In this document: positions 1-8,217 of the stretch, one piece after another
Position numbering within the stretch: position 1 is the first letter of the stretch
How the letters are laid out: every line of letters begins with the position of its first letter
Source of the DNA: Pseudoflavonifractor sp050943825
GTDB taxonomy: Bacteria > Bacillota > Clostridia > Oscillospirales > Oscillospiraceae
Length of the DNA: 64,000 nucleotides
Reading direction: 5' to 3'
Assembly (NCBI RefSeq): GCF_050943825.1
Contig: NZ_JBMNPX010000001.1
Span: 248,001 to 312,000 of the forward strand
Translations under genes and position numbers: made by a program
Notes under the pieces: generated by a model
What the model was told of the DNA's origin: nothing
What the model saw: the letters and a program-made list of their open reading frames with translations, nothing else
Database searches by the model: none

Positions 1-1
1 A

Positions 2-823
2 GCCATCGATACCGGCAGCCTGTCCGCCGCTGCCAGTCAGACCAACTACACCACCTCCGGTATCAGCCGTATTATCGCCACGCTGGAGGAGGAGGTGGGC
101 TTTCCCCTGCTTGTCCGCAACTACCGCGGAGTCACGCCCACCAAGGAATGTGAAGCGCTTTTGCCTGACATCAGAAATCTCATCCATGCAGAGGAGCTTC
201 TCAGTCAGCAGGTGGCTCAGCTCAACGGTCTGGAGATTGGTTCTCTGACCATCGGTACCGCTTACAGCTCCAGTTACCCCATACTGACCAAGCGGGTAGT
301 CAAGTTTGTCAAACGTTACCCCAATATCAAGGTGAGCATTCTGTGGGGCTACAATTCGGAGCTGCGGCAGGCTGTACTGGAACGGAAAATTGATGTCTGC
401 ATTGTCAGCAAAGGAGAAGATGATCTGCTCTGGTTTCCGCTTCAGGAGGACCGCATGATCGCACTTGTCTCCTCACAGCACCCTCTGGCCTGCGCAAAGG
501 TATTCCCTATCCGGCTTTTCGCCTCAGAGCCTTATATTGACATCTACAACAACAGCGGCACCGATTCTTCCGTTCTGCTCCAACGTTTTAACATCGAGCC
601 GAATACAAAATTCACCACTTCAGACCGGTATGCAGCTCATGAGATGGTCGGTGCCGGCTTGGGTGTAACCCTGATTAACGAGACCCTCCTTCTCCCCTCT
701 CAGCAGAATATTCGGGCGCTCCCGCTGGACCCACCTCAGACGCTGGAGATCGGGATGGCCTGCCTCACCCACCCTACCCTTGCCACCCGGCGCTTCATCG
801 AATTTATGCAGGAGGACTCCTGA
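2..823 (+). CDS. LysR-family transcriptional regulator (5' end outside window)
   Basis: The frame is open from the left edge, so the N-terminus is missing. The first residues read as the second half of a LysR winged helix-turn-helix (AAASQTNYTTSGISRIIATL, then a turn and LLVR), followed by the linker helix and a periplasmic-binding-protein-like effector domain up to the stop. About 273 residues are present of the usual 290-310, so only some 20-30 residues are lost. LysR proteins bind DNA as tetramers and respond to a small molecule. The gene runs towards the leftward YczE gene and ends at a shared two-way terminator, so it is not in an operon with that block. Its target could lie to the left, outside the window. 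Confidence 0.9.
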   Translation, partial: AIDTGSLSAAASQTNYTTSGISRIIATLEEEVGFPLLVRNYRGVTPTKECEALLPDIRNLIHAEELLSQQVAQLNGLEIGSLTIGTAYSSSYPILTKRVVKFVKRYPNIKVSILWGYNSELRQAVLERKIDVCIVSKGEDDLLWFPLQEDRMIALVSSQHPLACAKVFPIRLFASEPYIDIYNNSGTDSSVLLQRFNIEPNTKFTTSDRYAAHEMVGAGLGVTLINETLLLPSQQNIRALPLDPPQTLEIGMACLTHPTLATRRFIEFMQEDS

Positions 824-834
824 ACTACACAGCA

Positions 835-879
835 AAAAAGTCCCTGTCGGGAACCGTTGGTTCCCGACAGGGACTTTTT
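835..879. terminator. bidirectional intrinsic terminator
   Basis: A run of A, an inverted repeat (TCCCTGTCGGGAACC pairing with GGTTCCCGACAGGGA around a 3-nt loop) and a run of T form a terminator readable on both strands. It sits between the convergent LysR and YczE-like genes. Confidence 0.92.
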
Positions 880-904
880 ATATAGTCTGTTACCAGAATG
901 GAAC

Positions 905-1567
905 TCAGCCGGAGACCTTATTCGCCTCGACAGAATCCCCGTCTGCCCACTTGTCAACCACAGGGGCCAGCCGGGTGATGGTGGGACCCATGATGGGGCC
1001 TACGGCGAACATGCCCAGAACGGTGCCCACAAAGATGGTGCTACCCAGCAGGAAGCCCATCAGCGCCATGAGCACGTCGCAGCCAATCCGCTCGTACTTG
1101 AGGGGAATCTTGGTCCACTTGGCGATGGTCTGGTTGAAGCCGTCGATGGGGCCGGCGCCCAGCTGGGCGGACTGGTAAAGACCCAGGCCAAAAGCGAAGG
1201 TCACAACGGCCAGGAGCAGCAGGACCACCTTGACCGGCAGCGCCGGGTCCTCACCCAGGACCTTGGTGAGCAGGGCAATGAACATGTCGGAGAAAGTGCC
1301 CACCAGCAGGGTATAGATGACGGTGCCGAAATGGATCATCTTGCGGTTGAAGATCAGCAGGAAGATAAAGAGGATGATATTGATGATGTTCAGCGTCATG
1401 CCGTAGCTAGTGCCCAGCTTGTCGCCCAGGCCCATGATAAAGGCGTCTACAGGCGCCAGGCCCAGAGAGGAACACTTGACAAAGGACGCGCACCCGAAGG
1501 CGGCGATAATGGTGCCCAGCAGAATGACAAGGCAACGGATGATCAGGCTCTTTGGCGTGTGTTTCAT
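905..1567 (-). CDS. YczE/YyaS/YitT-type integral membrane protein
   Basis: This 220-residue protein is almost entirely hydrophobic, with about five membrane segments. It carries the two pseudo-repeated stretches of this family, one near GLAPVDAFIMGLGDKLG and one near GAGPIDGFNQ, each with a small-residue and Asp signature. The biochemical role of the family is not established; some members sit beside transport or regulatory genes. The gene starts 22 bases after the upstream cysteine hydrolase gene and is the last of the leftward block, ending at the 835-879 terminator. It may move the substrate or product of the neighbouring molybdenum hydroxylase module, but that is inferred only from position. 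Confidence 0.8.
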   Translation of the reverse strand: MKHTPKSLIIRCLVILLGTIIAAFGCASFVKCSSLGLAPVDAFIMGLGDKLGTSYGMTLNIINIILFIFLLIFNRKMIHFGTVIYTLLVGTFSDMFIALLTKVLGEDPALPVKVVLLLLAVVTFAFGLGLYQSAQLGAGPIDGFNQTIAKWTKIPLKYERIGCDVLMALMGFLLGSTIFVGTVLGMFAVGPIMGPTITRLAPVVDKWADGDSVEANKVSG

Positions 1568-1589
1568 ATTGTTCCCCTCCCCCGTTCGG

Positions 1590-2264
1590 TTACAGGGCCT
1601 GCTTCCAGTGCTCCAGCAGGTCGGCGGAGTCCACCACCAGGCCCAGGTGGAGGGAGATCATCTGCAGGGCAGGGATCTCCAGGTGCTCGGAGCCGCGGGT
1701 CAGATCCTGGGGCACCACCACGCGGAAGTCACGGTTGGCGGCGTCGAAGGCAGTGTTGATAACGCAGCAGTCGGTCATGCAGCCGGTGAGCACCACGCGG
1801 CGGATGCCCAGGTTGCGCAGCAGCAGCTCCATGTCGGTGGGATAGAAAGCGGACAGACGCTTCTTGGTGGTGACCATATAGTCCTCATCGTGGACGTCGA
1901 TGGACATTTTGTTCCAGCGGGTGCCCTCGATGGCGTGCTCGTCGATATTGGGGATCTCACCCACGGTGACGGGGAACACCATGCGCCAGGCGGAAGGATA
2001 CAGCTTCTCATCTACGCCGCCCTTGCGCAGAGTGGAACGCACATGGATGATGGGCAGGCCCAGCTTGCGGCACTCAGCCATGAAGTTATTCAGGGGCTCC
2101 ACGATCTCGCGGCCGCGGGGAGAGGGGCAGGGACACTCGGGATCCTCGGAGAGGTGGCCGTCGTGCATGTCGATGGTGATGATGGCAGTATCCTTGGGAT
2201 CAAGGAACACTTCCTGGAGCTGCTGGGGAACCTCTTTCTGTACGTTGTTGAAGTAAGCTTTCAT
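1590..2264 (-). CDS. isochorismatase-family cysteine hydrolase
   Basis: This 224-residue protein shows the family triad: Asp in TIDMHDGHL (about residue 32), Lys in VTTKKRLSAF, and the nucleophile Cys in GCMTDCCVINTAFDA, preceded by the usual conserved region for the non-proline cis-peptide. Relatives cleave amides, carbamoyl groups or vinyl ethers, including nicotinamidase, maleamate amidase, ureidoacrylate amidase and isochorismatase. The sequence alone does not choose between them. It lies 91 bases after pucR and 22 bases before the YczE-like gene, behind a ring-hydroxylase gene. An amidase acting after ring hydroxylation of an N-heterocycle is a reasonable but untested reading. Confidence 0.85.
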   Translation of the reverse strand: MKAYFNNVQKEVPQQLQEVFLDPKDTAIITIDMHDGHLSEDPECPCPSPRGREIVEPLNNFMAECRKLGLPIIHVRSTLRKGGVDEKLYPSAWRMVFPVTVGEIPNIDEHAIEGTRWNKMSIDVHDEDYMVTTKKRLSAFYPTDMELLLRNLGIRRVVLTGCMTDCCVINTAFDAANRDFRVVVPQDLTRGSEHLEIPALQMISLHLGLVVDSADLLEHWKQAL

Positions 2265-2355
2265 CTGGATGTCCTCCTTAAAAATAAATATTTTTTATAT
2301 TGACATACCTTGATTACAACCCTTGGACAACGCTTTCCGCGCCTGTATCGTCTGT

Positions 2356-3573
2356 TTATCCACCGCCCTCCGGAGCGCCCTTTTTCCGTTCCCGGCTGTA
2401 CCGGTAGAGTTTCAGGCAGTTATAGAAATGATTCCGCACCTCTGCCTCTTCCAGAGACACACCCAGCAGACTGCGGATTTTGTCAATCTGATAGGTCAGT
2501 GTGTTGCGGTGGAGATACATAATCTCTGCGGTTTTTTTACAGCTGCAATTGGTCTGAAGATAAATCTCCAGTGTCCGCAGCAGGTTTTTCTTGTATTTTG
2601 CGTCATATTCCAGCAACGGTGCCAGCTGTTCGGCCGCATACTCACGGACACGCCGCTGGTCAGGCAGTTCCATCAGCAGCTGGAAGATACCCAAGTCGGA
2701 GAAAAATGTGACACTTTCCTCTCCGCACAGGCTGAGGGACTTTGCGGCCTCCTGACAACTGCGGGCAAACAGTTCTGGTGTACGGTAAATATTCCCCGCC
2801 CCAAAGCATACACGCAGACTGTGGTAGGCCTCTGCCGCCCGACGCTGAATTTCGCGCAGGGCTTGACGGAGCTGGCGCTCCTGTCCGGGCCGGAGTCCGA
2901 TGAGGAAAATCATATTCCAGTCCCGGTTGATGTAATAGGTCTGAGAAAATGCACCCCGGAGCGTCTGGATCATCATACTGTTGACCTGCCGCCGGATGGG
3001 CAGCTCGGCCAGGCGCATGGGCAGATCCACCCCCGCATTCACCCAACTGCACGCAGAAGCTACTACGATGTGCGGCCCTTTCAGACGGTATTTGTCCACC
3101 AGGTTGGGCATCAGGTCCTCCGGTATCAGTTCCCGCTTGAACAGCAGCATTTCCAGCAGCTCATTCATCAGGTTTTCACCGTATTGGTCCTGAAGAATCA
3201 GGGTGGAAACCTCTCCAATCAGCGTGGCAAGCTGGAGGTCCCACGGTGCGGAAAACAGCGGGAACCCCTGCTTGTCTGCATAGGCGACAGTCTCTGCCGG
3301 TATCTCCGGAATCAGATCCCGGTGAAGTAGGATAATGAGGCATGCGGCGTCTCCTGCCACGGCCTGTTCGATCATGTTGTTCAGGAATGCAGCAGAGTGG
3401 TCAAGTCCAACTCCGCTCATCAATATCACATCTCCACCCACCAGCCACTCACGGATACTGGCTGTCTGGGCGATGTTGGGCCAGGAGATACGGCGGTGCA
3501 GGCCGTTCTTCCCCGCCTCCAGCGTAATGCGCCGGAAGCACTCCAGGCCCAGCAGGCTCTTTACGCTGAGCAT
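2356..3573 (-). CDS. PucR-family transcriptional regulator
   Basis: The 405 residues begin with the PucR N-terminal domain, including the typical GGDVILMSG segment near residue 47. A GGDEF-like CdaR middle region follows, and the protein ends in a PucR helix-turn-helix (LEIYLQTNCSCKKTAEIMYLHRNTLTYQIDKI). In Bacillus PucR controls purine catabolism, and relatives control other nitrogen-compound operons. It starts 15 bases after the stop of the molybdenum hydroxylase gene, so the two are co-transcribed and the enzyme and its likely regulator form one unit. The effector is unknown. The link to purines or similar heterocycles rests on family and neighbourhood. Confidence 0.88.
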   Translation of the reverse strand: MLSVKSLLGLECFRRITLEAGKNGLHRRISWPNIAQTASIREWLVGGDVILMSGVGLDHSAAFLNNMIEQAVAGDAACLIILLHRDLIPEIPAETVAYADKQGFPLFSAPWDLQLATLIGEVSTLILQDQYGENLMNELLEMLLFKRELIPEDLMPNLVDKYRLKGPHIVVASACSWVNAGVDLPMRLAELPIRRQVNSMMIQTLRGAFSQTYYINRDWNMIFLIGLRPGQERQLRQALREIQRRAAEAYHSLRVCFGAGNIYRTPELFARSCQEAAKSLSLCGEESVTFFSDLGIFQLLMELPDQRRVREYAAEQLAPLLEYDAKYKKNLLRTLEIYLQTNCSCKKTAEIMYLHRNTLTYQIDKIRSLLGVSLEEAEVRNHFYNCLKLYRYSRERKKGAPEGGG

Positions 3574-3588
3574 GGCGACCCGACCTCC

Positions 3589-6288
3589 TTATCCCTGTTT
3601 TATAGCCTCCAGCACTCGCTCTGGTGTGGCGGGCAGACAGCGCATTCTGACACCCACGGCGTCGTGGATGGCGTTGAGCACCGCCGGGGTCATGGGCACG
3701 GTGGCCACCTCGGAGATTCCCTTGGCGCCGAAGGGCCCCAGAGGCTCCGGGTCCTCCACCAGAGCAATCTCGTAGGCCGGGGTCTCCCCTGCCTTGGGCA
3801 GGCCCAGTTTGCCGTAGTACAGGTTGACGGGCACGCCGTTCTCCGACGGGAAGGACTCCTGGAGAGCGTAACCGATGCCCATGGAGCAGCTGCCCTCAAT
3901 CTGGCCCTCAATGATATGGGGGTTAATGGCCCGGCCCACATCGTGGGCTGCCACAACTTTCAGTACCTTCACCTTGCCGTTGGACTTGTCCACCTCCACG
4001 ATGGCTGCCTGGGTGGTGTAGGCGTAGGCGGGATAGTTGCGGTACTCGTCGCCCTGGGTACGGCGAGCCTCCTCGTCCTCCAGCTTGTAGGTGGGGGGCG
4101 CCACGAAGTAATACTCCGCCTGCCGCCGCTCGCCCGGCTTCCAGGGGTTGGACTCACATTCCGTCTTCAGACGGGCGGCCGCCTCCACAACGGCGTGACC
4201 CGAGTTGAGGGTCTGCCGCTCGCTGACCGCCTGTCCGTGCCGCAGGGTACGGGAGGTGTCACCCGAGATAACGTCGATATCTTCAATCTTCCAGCCAGTG
4301 GCCTCAGCACAGATCTGGAGCATGGCGGTACGGAAGCCCTGGCCCATGTCGATGCCGGACACCCGCATCTCCAGCCGGCCGTCCTCTTTGATGGTGAGGA
4401 TACAGCCGCCGTCGTCGGGCACGCCCTTGCCTACGCCCACGTTCTTATAGCCGCTGGCCACGCCCACGCCCAAGACCTTGTCCCCCTGGGGATACAGAGG
4501 CGCGTACTCTGCCACCGCCTCACGGGTCAGCTTTTCACAGAGGTTGATGGTATCCACAAGACCCACGCTGTGCTTGAGCAGCTCGCCGCCCACGGTGCGG
4601 GAGCCAATGCGCAGCGCGTTGCGCCGGCGGATCTCGAAGGGGTCCAGCCCCAGCTTTTCTGCCGCCTCGTCCATCAGGGTCTCGATGCAGATGGCGCCCT
4701 GGTTGATGCCGAATCCCCGGAAGGCGCCGCCCAGCACGTTGTTGGTGCGCACCGCCTTGCCCTTCACCGAGATGATGGGAATATGGTAAGGGCCACCGGC
4801 AAAGATGCAGCTCTGCATCAGCACGCCGCCGCTCAGGTTGTTATAGGGGCCGGCGTCAGAGCAGAGGGAGGCATCCAGATAGGAGAAAGTGCCATCAGCG
4901 TTAAAACCGACTTTATAGCTGGTATGGTAGGCGTGGCGCTTGGTGGACAGCAGCAGGGACTCCCGCCGGTCCAGCGTGATCATCACCGGACCGTTCATCA
5001 CATGGGCTGCCACAGCCGCTGCCGCCTCGATGTGGGCATCGCACTTGCTGCCGAAGCCGCCGCCCAGATGGGTGCCCACCACCTTGATGGCACTCTCATC
5101 CATGGCCATGATGTGGCCCAGCATCCGCCGGATCTCAAAGGGAGACTGGGTGGTGGCGTACACCGTCAGCATCCCGTCCTCAATGCAGCCCATCGCGCAC
5201 TCAGGCTCCAGACAGCCGTGCTCAATCCGCTCCAGCTCATAGTCGCCGGACACGGTCACCGCCGCCTGTCCTCTGGCCGCCTCCACGTCGCCGGTCTGGC
5301 GGCCGTTCTCCATGAGGATGGAGCCCTTGGCGATGCCGTCCTCAATGCTGTAAATACCGTCGGCAGCCTGCCAGCTGACCTTTACCGCCTGGGCCGCCGC
5401 TCTGGCCTGCTCCTCGCTCTCGGCCACCACCAGGGCCAGCATATCGCCCAGGAAGTTGAATTCTTCATCGCAGAATACAGGCTGCTCCCGGTCAAAGGTA
5501 CCCAGCCGGTTCTCGCCGGGTACGTCCTTGGCTGTAATGACGCGGAGCACACCGGGCATAGCCTCCGCCTCGGACAGGTCCAGACCAGTGACCGTACCCT
5601 TGGGCGCAGGGGCCCACACGAAGGCGCCGTAGGCCATATCCTTGCGCACCATATCTCCGCAGTAGGCCAGGGTGCCGTCTGCCTTGGCAGGACCATCCAG
5701 GTCCCAGATGGACTTGCCCAGCACTCTGTGCTCCTGGGGCTCCTGCTCCTCCTGCTCACCCAGGGAGATGGTGCTGTGCTCCAGGAACCGAATCTCCTCC
5801 TGGCTGGGCTCCTCTCCCCGGAGCCGGGCCGCCGCCAGATAGACCGCCTCAATAATCTTTACGTAGCCGGTGCAGCGGCAGTAGTTGTGCTCCAGGGCCT
5901 TGACTATCTCCTGCTCGGTGGGATTGGGGTTCTTGTCCAGCAGCGCTTTGGCTGCCAGCACCATGCCCGGCGTGCAGAAGCCGCACTGGATGGCCCCCAC
6001 GTCCAGAAACGCCTTCTGAATGGGATGAAGACCGCCGTCCTCCCCCTTCAGTCCCTCAATCGTGAGAATCTCGGCCCCGTCTATCCGGGACATCTTGGTA
6101 ATACAGGAGCGGATGGGCCGCCCGTTCATCAGTACCGTACAGGCTCCGCAGTGGCCGGTTCCGCAACCGTTCTTTGCGCCCTTCAGGCATGCTGTTCCCC
6201 GCAGGTACCGAAGAAGGGTCATGTCCGGATCGCAAGTACAGGAGATCCGGTTCCCGTTCAGTACAAACTGAATCGCCGCTTCTTTCAT
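3589..6288 (-). CDS. single-chain, FAD-less molybdenum hydroxylase (xanthine dehydrogenase / aldehyde oxidoreductase family)
   Basis: The 899-residue protein fuses two [2Fe-2S] domains to the molybdopterin-binding large subunit. Plant-ferredoxin-type cysteines lie at about 42, 47, 50 and 62, and the second cluster at about 102, 105, 137 and 139 (QCGFCTPG, NYCRCTGY). The rest is the Mo domain, with GGGFGSK and a late GAKGISE carrying the base glutamate. There is no FAD domain, and no separate FAD gene lies nearby, so the architecture matches Desulfovibrio-type aldehyde oxidoreductase (about 907 residues) rather than three-subunit xanthine dehydrogenase. The enzyme should hydroxylate an aldehyde or N-heterocycle using water. 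I chose the ATG at 6288, which has a TGGAG site seven bases upstream; an upstream in-frame start at 6351 lacks one. It heads the pucR operon. Confidence 0.9.
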   Translation of the reverse strand: MKEAAIQFVLNGNRISCTCDPDMTLLRYLRGTACLKGAKNGCGTGHCGACTVLMNGRPIRSCITKMSRIDGAEILTIEGLKGEDGGLHPIQKAFLDVGAIQCGFCTPGMVLAAKALLDKNPNPTEQEIVKALEHNYCRCTGYVKIIEAVYLAAARLRGEEPSQEEIRFLEHSTISLGEQEEQEPQEHRVLGKSIWDLDGPAKADGTLAYCGDMVRKDMAYGAFVWAPAPKGTVTGLDLSEAEAMPGVLRVITAKDVPGENRLGTFDREQPVFCDEEFNFLGDMLALVVAESEEQARAAAQAVKVSWQAADGIYSIEDGIAKGSILMENGRQTGDVEAARGQAAVTVSGDYELERIEHGCLEPECAMGCIEDGMLTVYATTQSPFEIRRMLGHIMAMDESAIKVVGTHLGGGFGSKCDAHIEAAAAVAAHVMNGPVMITLDRRESLLLSTKRHAYHTSYKVGFNADGTFSYLDASLCSDAGPYNNLSGGVLMQSCIFAGGPYHIPIISVKGKAVRTNNVLGGAFRGFGINQGAICIETLMDEAAEKLGLDPFEIRRRNALRIGSRTVGGELLKHSVGLVDTINLCEKLTREAVAEYAPLYPQGDKVLGVGVASGYKNVGVGKGVPDDGGCILTIKEDGRLEMRVSGIDMGQGFRTAMLQICAEATGWKIEDIDVISGDTSRTLRHGQAVSERQTLNSGHAVVEAAARLKTECESNPWKPGERRQAEYYFVAPPTYKLEDEEARRTQGDEYRNYPAYAYTTQAAIVEVDKSNGKVKVLKVVAAHDVGRAINPHIIEGQIEGSCSMGIGYALQESFPSENGVPVNLYYGKLGLPKAGETPAYEIALVEDPEPLGPFGAKGISEVATVPMTPAVLNAIHDAVGVRMRCLPATPERVLEAIKQG

Positions 6289-6792
6289 GTCAACACTCCA
6301 TCCATATATGCGGGAGCACCCGCTCGCCCAAAGCATTCTGCTCCCCGTCAAATCCTATCATATCTGTCATCGCCAGCATGATTGTGGCTTTTTTCACATA
6401 CCGATTATATCAGATCATCCGCCTGTCTGCCTGGGATGCTTCACACAAACTTTCTTTTATTTCTTTGTGCATGAAAGCCGAAGCATAAACCAGCAGTTTT
6501 CGCTCTCTTTTTTCTACATTTTTTCTCATTTTCTATCATTCACTTCAAAATTGTGCGTTTTTTATCCGAAGTACATTTTGTGAAATATTCAACGCACCCT
6601 CCATAGGCCGTTGCCTTTTCTCACCTCCTCCAGTTTTGATTTTGTACGGTTCCAGTTTCTCTCCCATGATGTTTTTCCGCTGCCCAACTCTCTACATAAA
6701 CTAGTATATCAGGTTCCTCACATTATGGAAGGGAGCTTTGGTATTCACATAGCCAGAGCTTCTTTGGAGGACATATCTTAACGCTTCTGTAT
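6289..6792 (-). promoter_or_regulatory. AT-rich upstream region of the hydroxylase operon
   Basis: About 500 bases without a supportable gene on either strand. A TATAAT at 6404-6409 on the minus strand, preceded by GA, could be the -10 box, giving a leader of about 110 bases. No good -35 hexamer is visible, which would fit an activator-dependent promoter. I see no riboswitch or repeat here. Confidence 0.35.
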
Positions 6793-6822
6793 AAAAAAGC
6801 GGCGGCCATATTGGCCGCCGCT
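6793..6822 (-). terminator. intrinsic terminator of the glycyl radical operon
   Basis: On the minus strand GCGGCGGCCA pairs with TGGCCGCCGC around a 2-nt gap and is followed by six T. It lies about 75 bases past the stop of the iron alcohol dehydrogenase gene, the last gene of the operon. Confidence 0.88.
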
Positions 6823-6897
6823 CGCTCGGGACTATATAATGCATTGTCCTCCGGTCTCTGTGAACTCTTAAGGAGAGAGGACGAATTATTTTCTCAT

Positions 6898-8040
6898 TTA
6901 CAGTGCTTCTTGATACAGCTGCAGCACGTCCTCAAGCGTGGTGTGCCTCGGATTGCTGGTAGTTGCTCCGCTCTTCATTACATCCTCTGCCATCAGAGGA
7001 ATTTTGTCCTCCGTTACGCCCACATCGGAGAGCTTCTCAGGCATTTTCAGTTCCTTCAGCAGATGGCGTACTTCATCGATCAGCAATGCAGCATCAAATT
7101 TGCTCGTCTCTCCGCAATGAATGTACTGATAAATCTCCTGGTAACGGCCTCTGTCTGCAGGCGCATTGTATTCCAGTACATAGGGAAGCAGGATTGCATT
7201 TGCCACACCATGAGCAACATGGAAATGTGCGCTCACAGGATGGGAGAGGGCGTGGACATTCCCCAGTCTTGCGCTTGAGAAAGCCAATCCAGCAAAATTG
7301 CTGCCAACCATCATCGCGCCGGCCGCCTCCTTGTCCTGACGGTCTGCCACAAACCTGCGAATATTCGCCCCAATCAGCGCCATTGCTTGTTTTGCCATCG
7401 CATCAGAAAAAGGTGTTGCTTCAAGAGAAAGATAGGCCTCCATCGCATGGATCAGTGCATCAATTCCGGTTGCCGCGGCAACAGAGGCGGGCAGAGAGTA
7501 GAGCAGTTCAGGATCCAGAATAACATGGCAGGGTAAAATCTCACGGCTGACCACGGAAAACTTATAATTTCGGACCGGGTCGCTGATTACAGCTGCCGCA
7601 GTCGCCTCACTTCCGGTTCCTGCAGTAGTTGGAATTGCAATCACAGGTACAAGGGGACCCGGGATCTGAGCGCGGCCCTCATATTGAACGATAGACCCCC
7701 CATACGAAACGAGAATGCTCGCCGCCTTCGCAACATCCATGGGACTGCCGCCTCCCAGTGCGATAATCCCGGAAGCGTCAAAGGCCAAATAAGCGTCTCT
7801 GGCTTTCTCCACTGTCGCAACGGACGGATTGGGCTCAACATCCACAAAAGGGAGCACATCCACCCCAGCTTCTTGGACAATGGTTTTGATCTTATCTACA
7901 ACCCCAAGCTGTTCCAGGCTCCGGTCGGAAATAAGCAGAATGCGTTCCAGCTGCTTCTGCTTCAGCAGCGTGGACAGCTGAGACAGGCTTCCCTCTCCAA
8001 AGGAAATATTTTGCGGGATAGAAAACGTAAAATTGTGCAT
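6898..8040 (-). CDS. iron-containing alcohol dehydrogenase
   Basis: This 380-residue group III alcohol dehydrogenase has the NAD-binding GGGSPMDVAKAA, the IPTTAGTGSEAT segment, and metal ligands Asp in GIDALIH plus His residues in HAMEA, ALSHP and HVAHGVANA. Such enzymes reduce aldehydes with NADH in fermentation. It is the last gene of the operon, after the glycyl radical enzyme. It most likely reduces part of the aldehyde made by that enzyme to an alcohol and so regenerates NAD+ for the acylating dehydrogenase, as PduQ or HpfD do in comparable pathways. The start at 8040 has AAAGGAG eight bases upstream; a longer reading from 8085 does not. Substrate chain length cannot be read from the sequence. 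Confidence 0.92.
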   Translation of the reverse strand: MHNFTFSIPQNISFGEGSLSQLSTLLKQKQLERILLISDRSLEQLGVVDKIKTIVQEAGVDVLPFVDVEPNPSVATVEKARDAYLAFDASGIIALGGGSPMDVAKAASILVSYGGSIVQYEGRAQIPGPLVPVIAIPTTAGTGSEATAAAVISDPVRNYKFSVVSREILPCHVILDPELLYSLPASVAAATGIDALIHAMEAYLSLEATPFSDAMAKQAMALIGANIRRFVADRQDKEAAGAMMVGSNFAGLAFSSARLGNVHALSHPVSAHFHVAHGVANAILLPYVLEYNAPADRGRYQEIYQYIHCGETSKFDAALLIDEVRHLLKELKMPEKLSDVGVTEDKIPLMAEDVMKSGATTSNPRHTTLEDVLQLYQEAL

Positions 8041-8110
8041 ATAATTTGCTCCTTTGTATTCACCAGGTAACCGACAGGCTGACATCAGTCAGATACATTG
8101 CTGCTCCAAG

Positions 8111-8160
8111 CAGGAACGATGCGCCACCGGTCCGCAAAAACTGGTGGCGCATCGGTTCTG
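8111..8160 (-). other. long intergenic hairpin between the GRE and alcohol dehydrogenase genes
   Basis: Arms 8111-8128 and 8143-8160 pair over 18 positions with two mismatches (core CGATGCGCCACC) around a 14-nt loop. No T-run follows on either strand, so it is not an ordinary terminator. It may stabilise the GRE mRNA or partly attenuate the last gene. Confidence 0.6.
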
Positions 8161-8217
8161 CCGGAATGGCTGTCTTACCTGGGATCTTCTATATGGCCGT
8201 TTTGCTATCTATATCTC

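Noticed and set aside
3397..6381. 994-codon open frame on the plus strand opposite the molybdenum hydroxylase
   Set aside because: It is a GC-rich shadow of the real gene: no family motifs, His- and Gln-rich composition typical of antisense frames, and no ribosome site.
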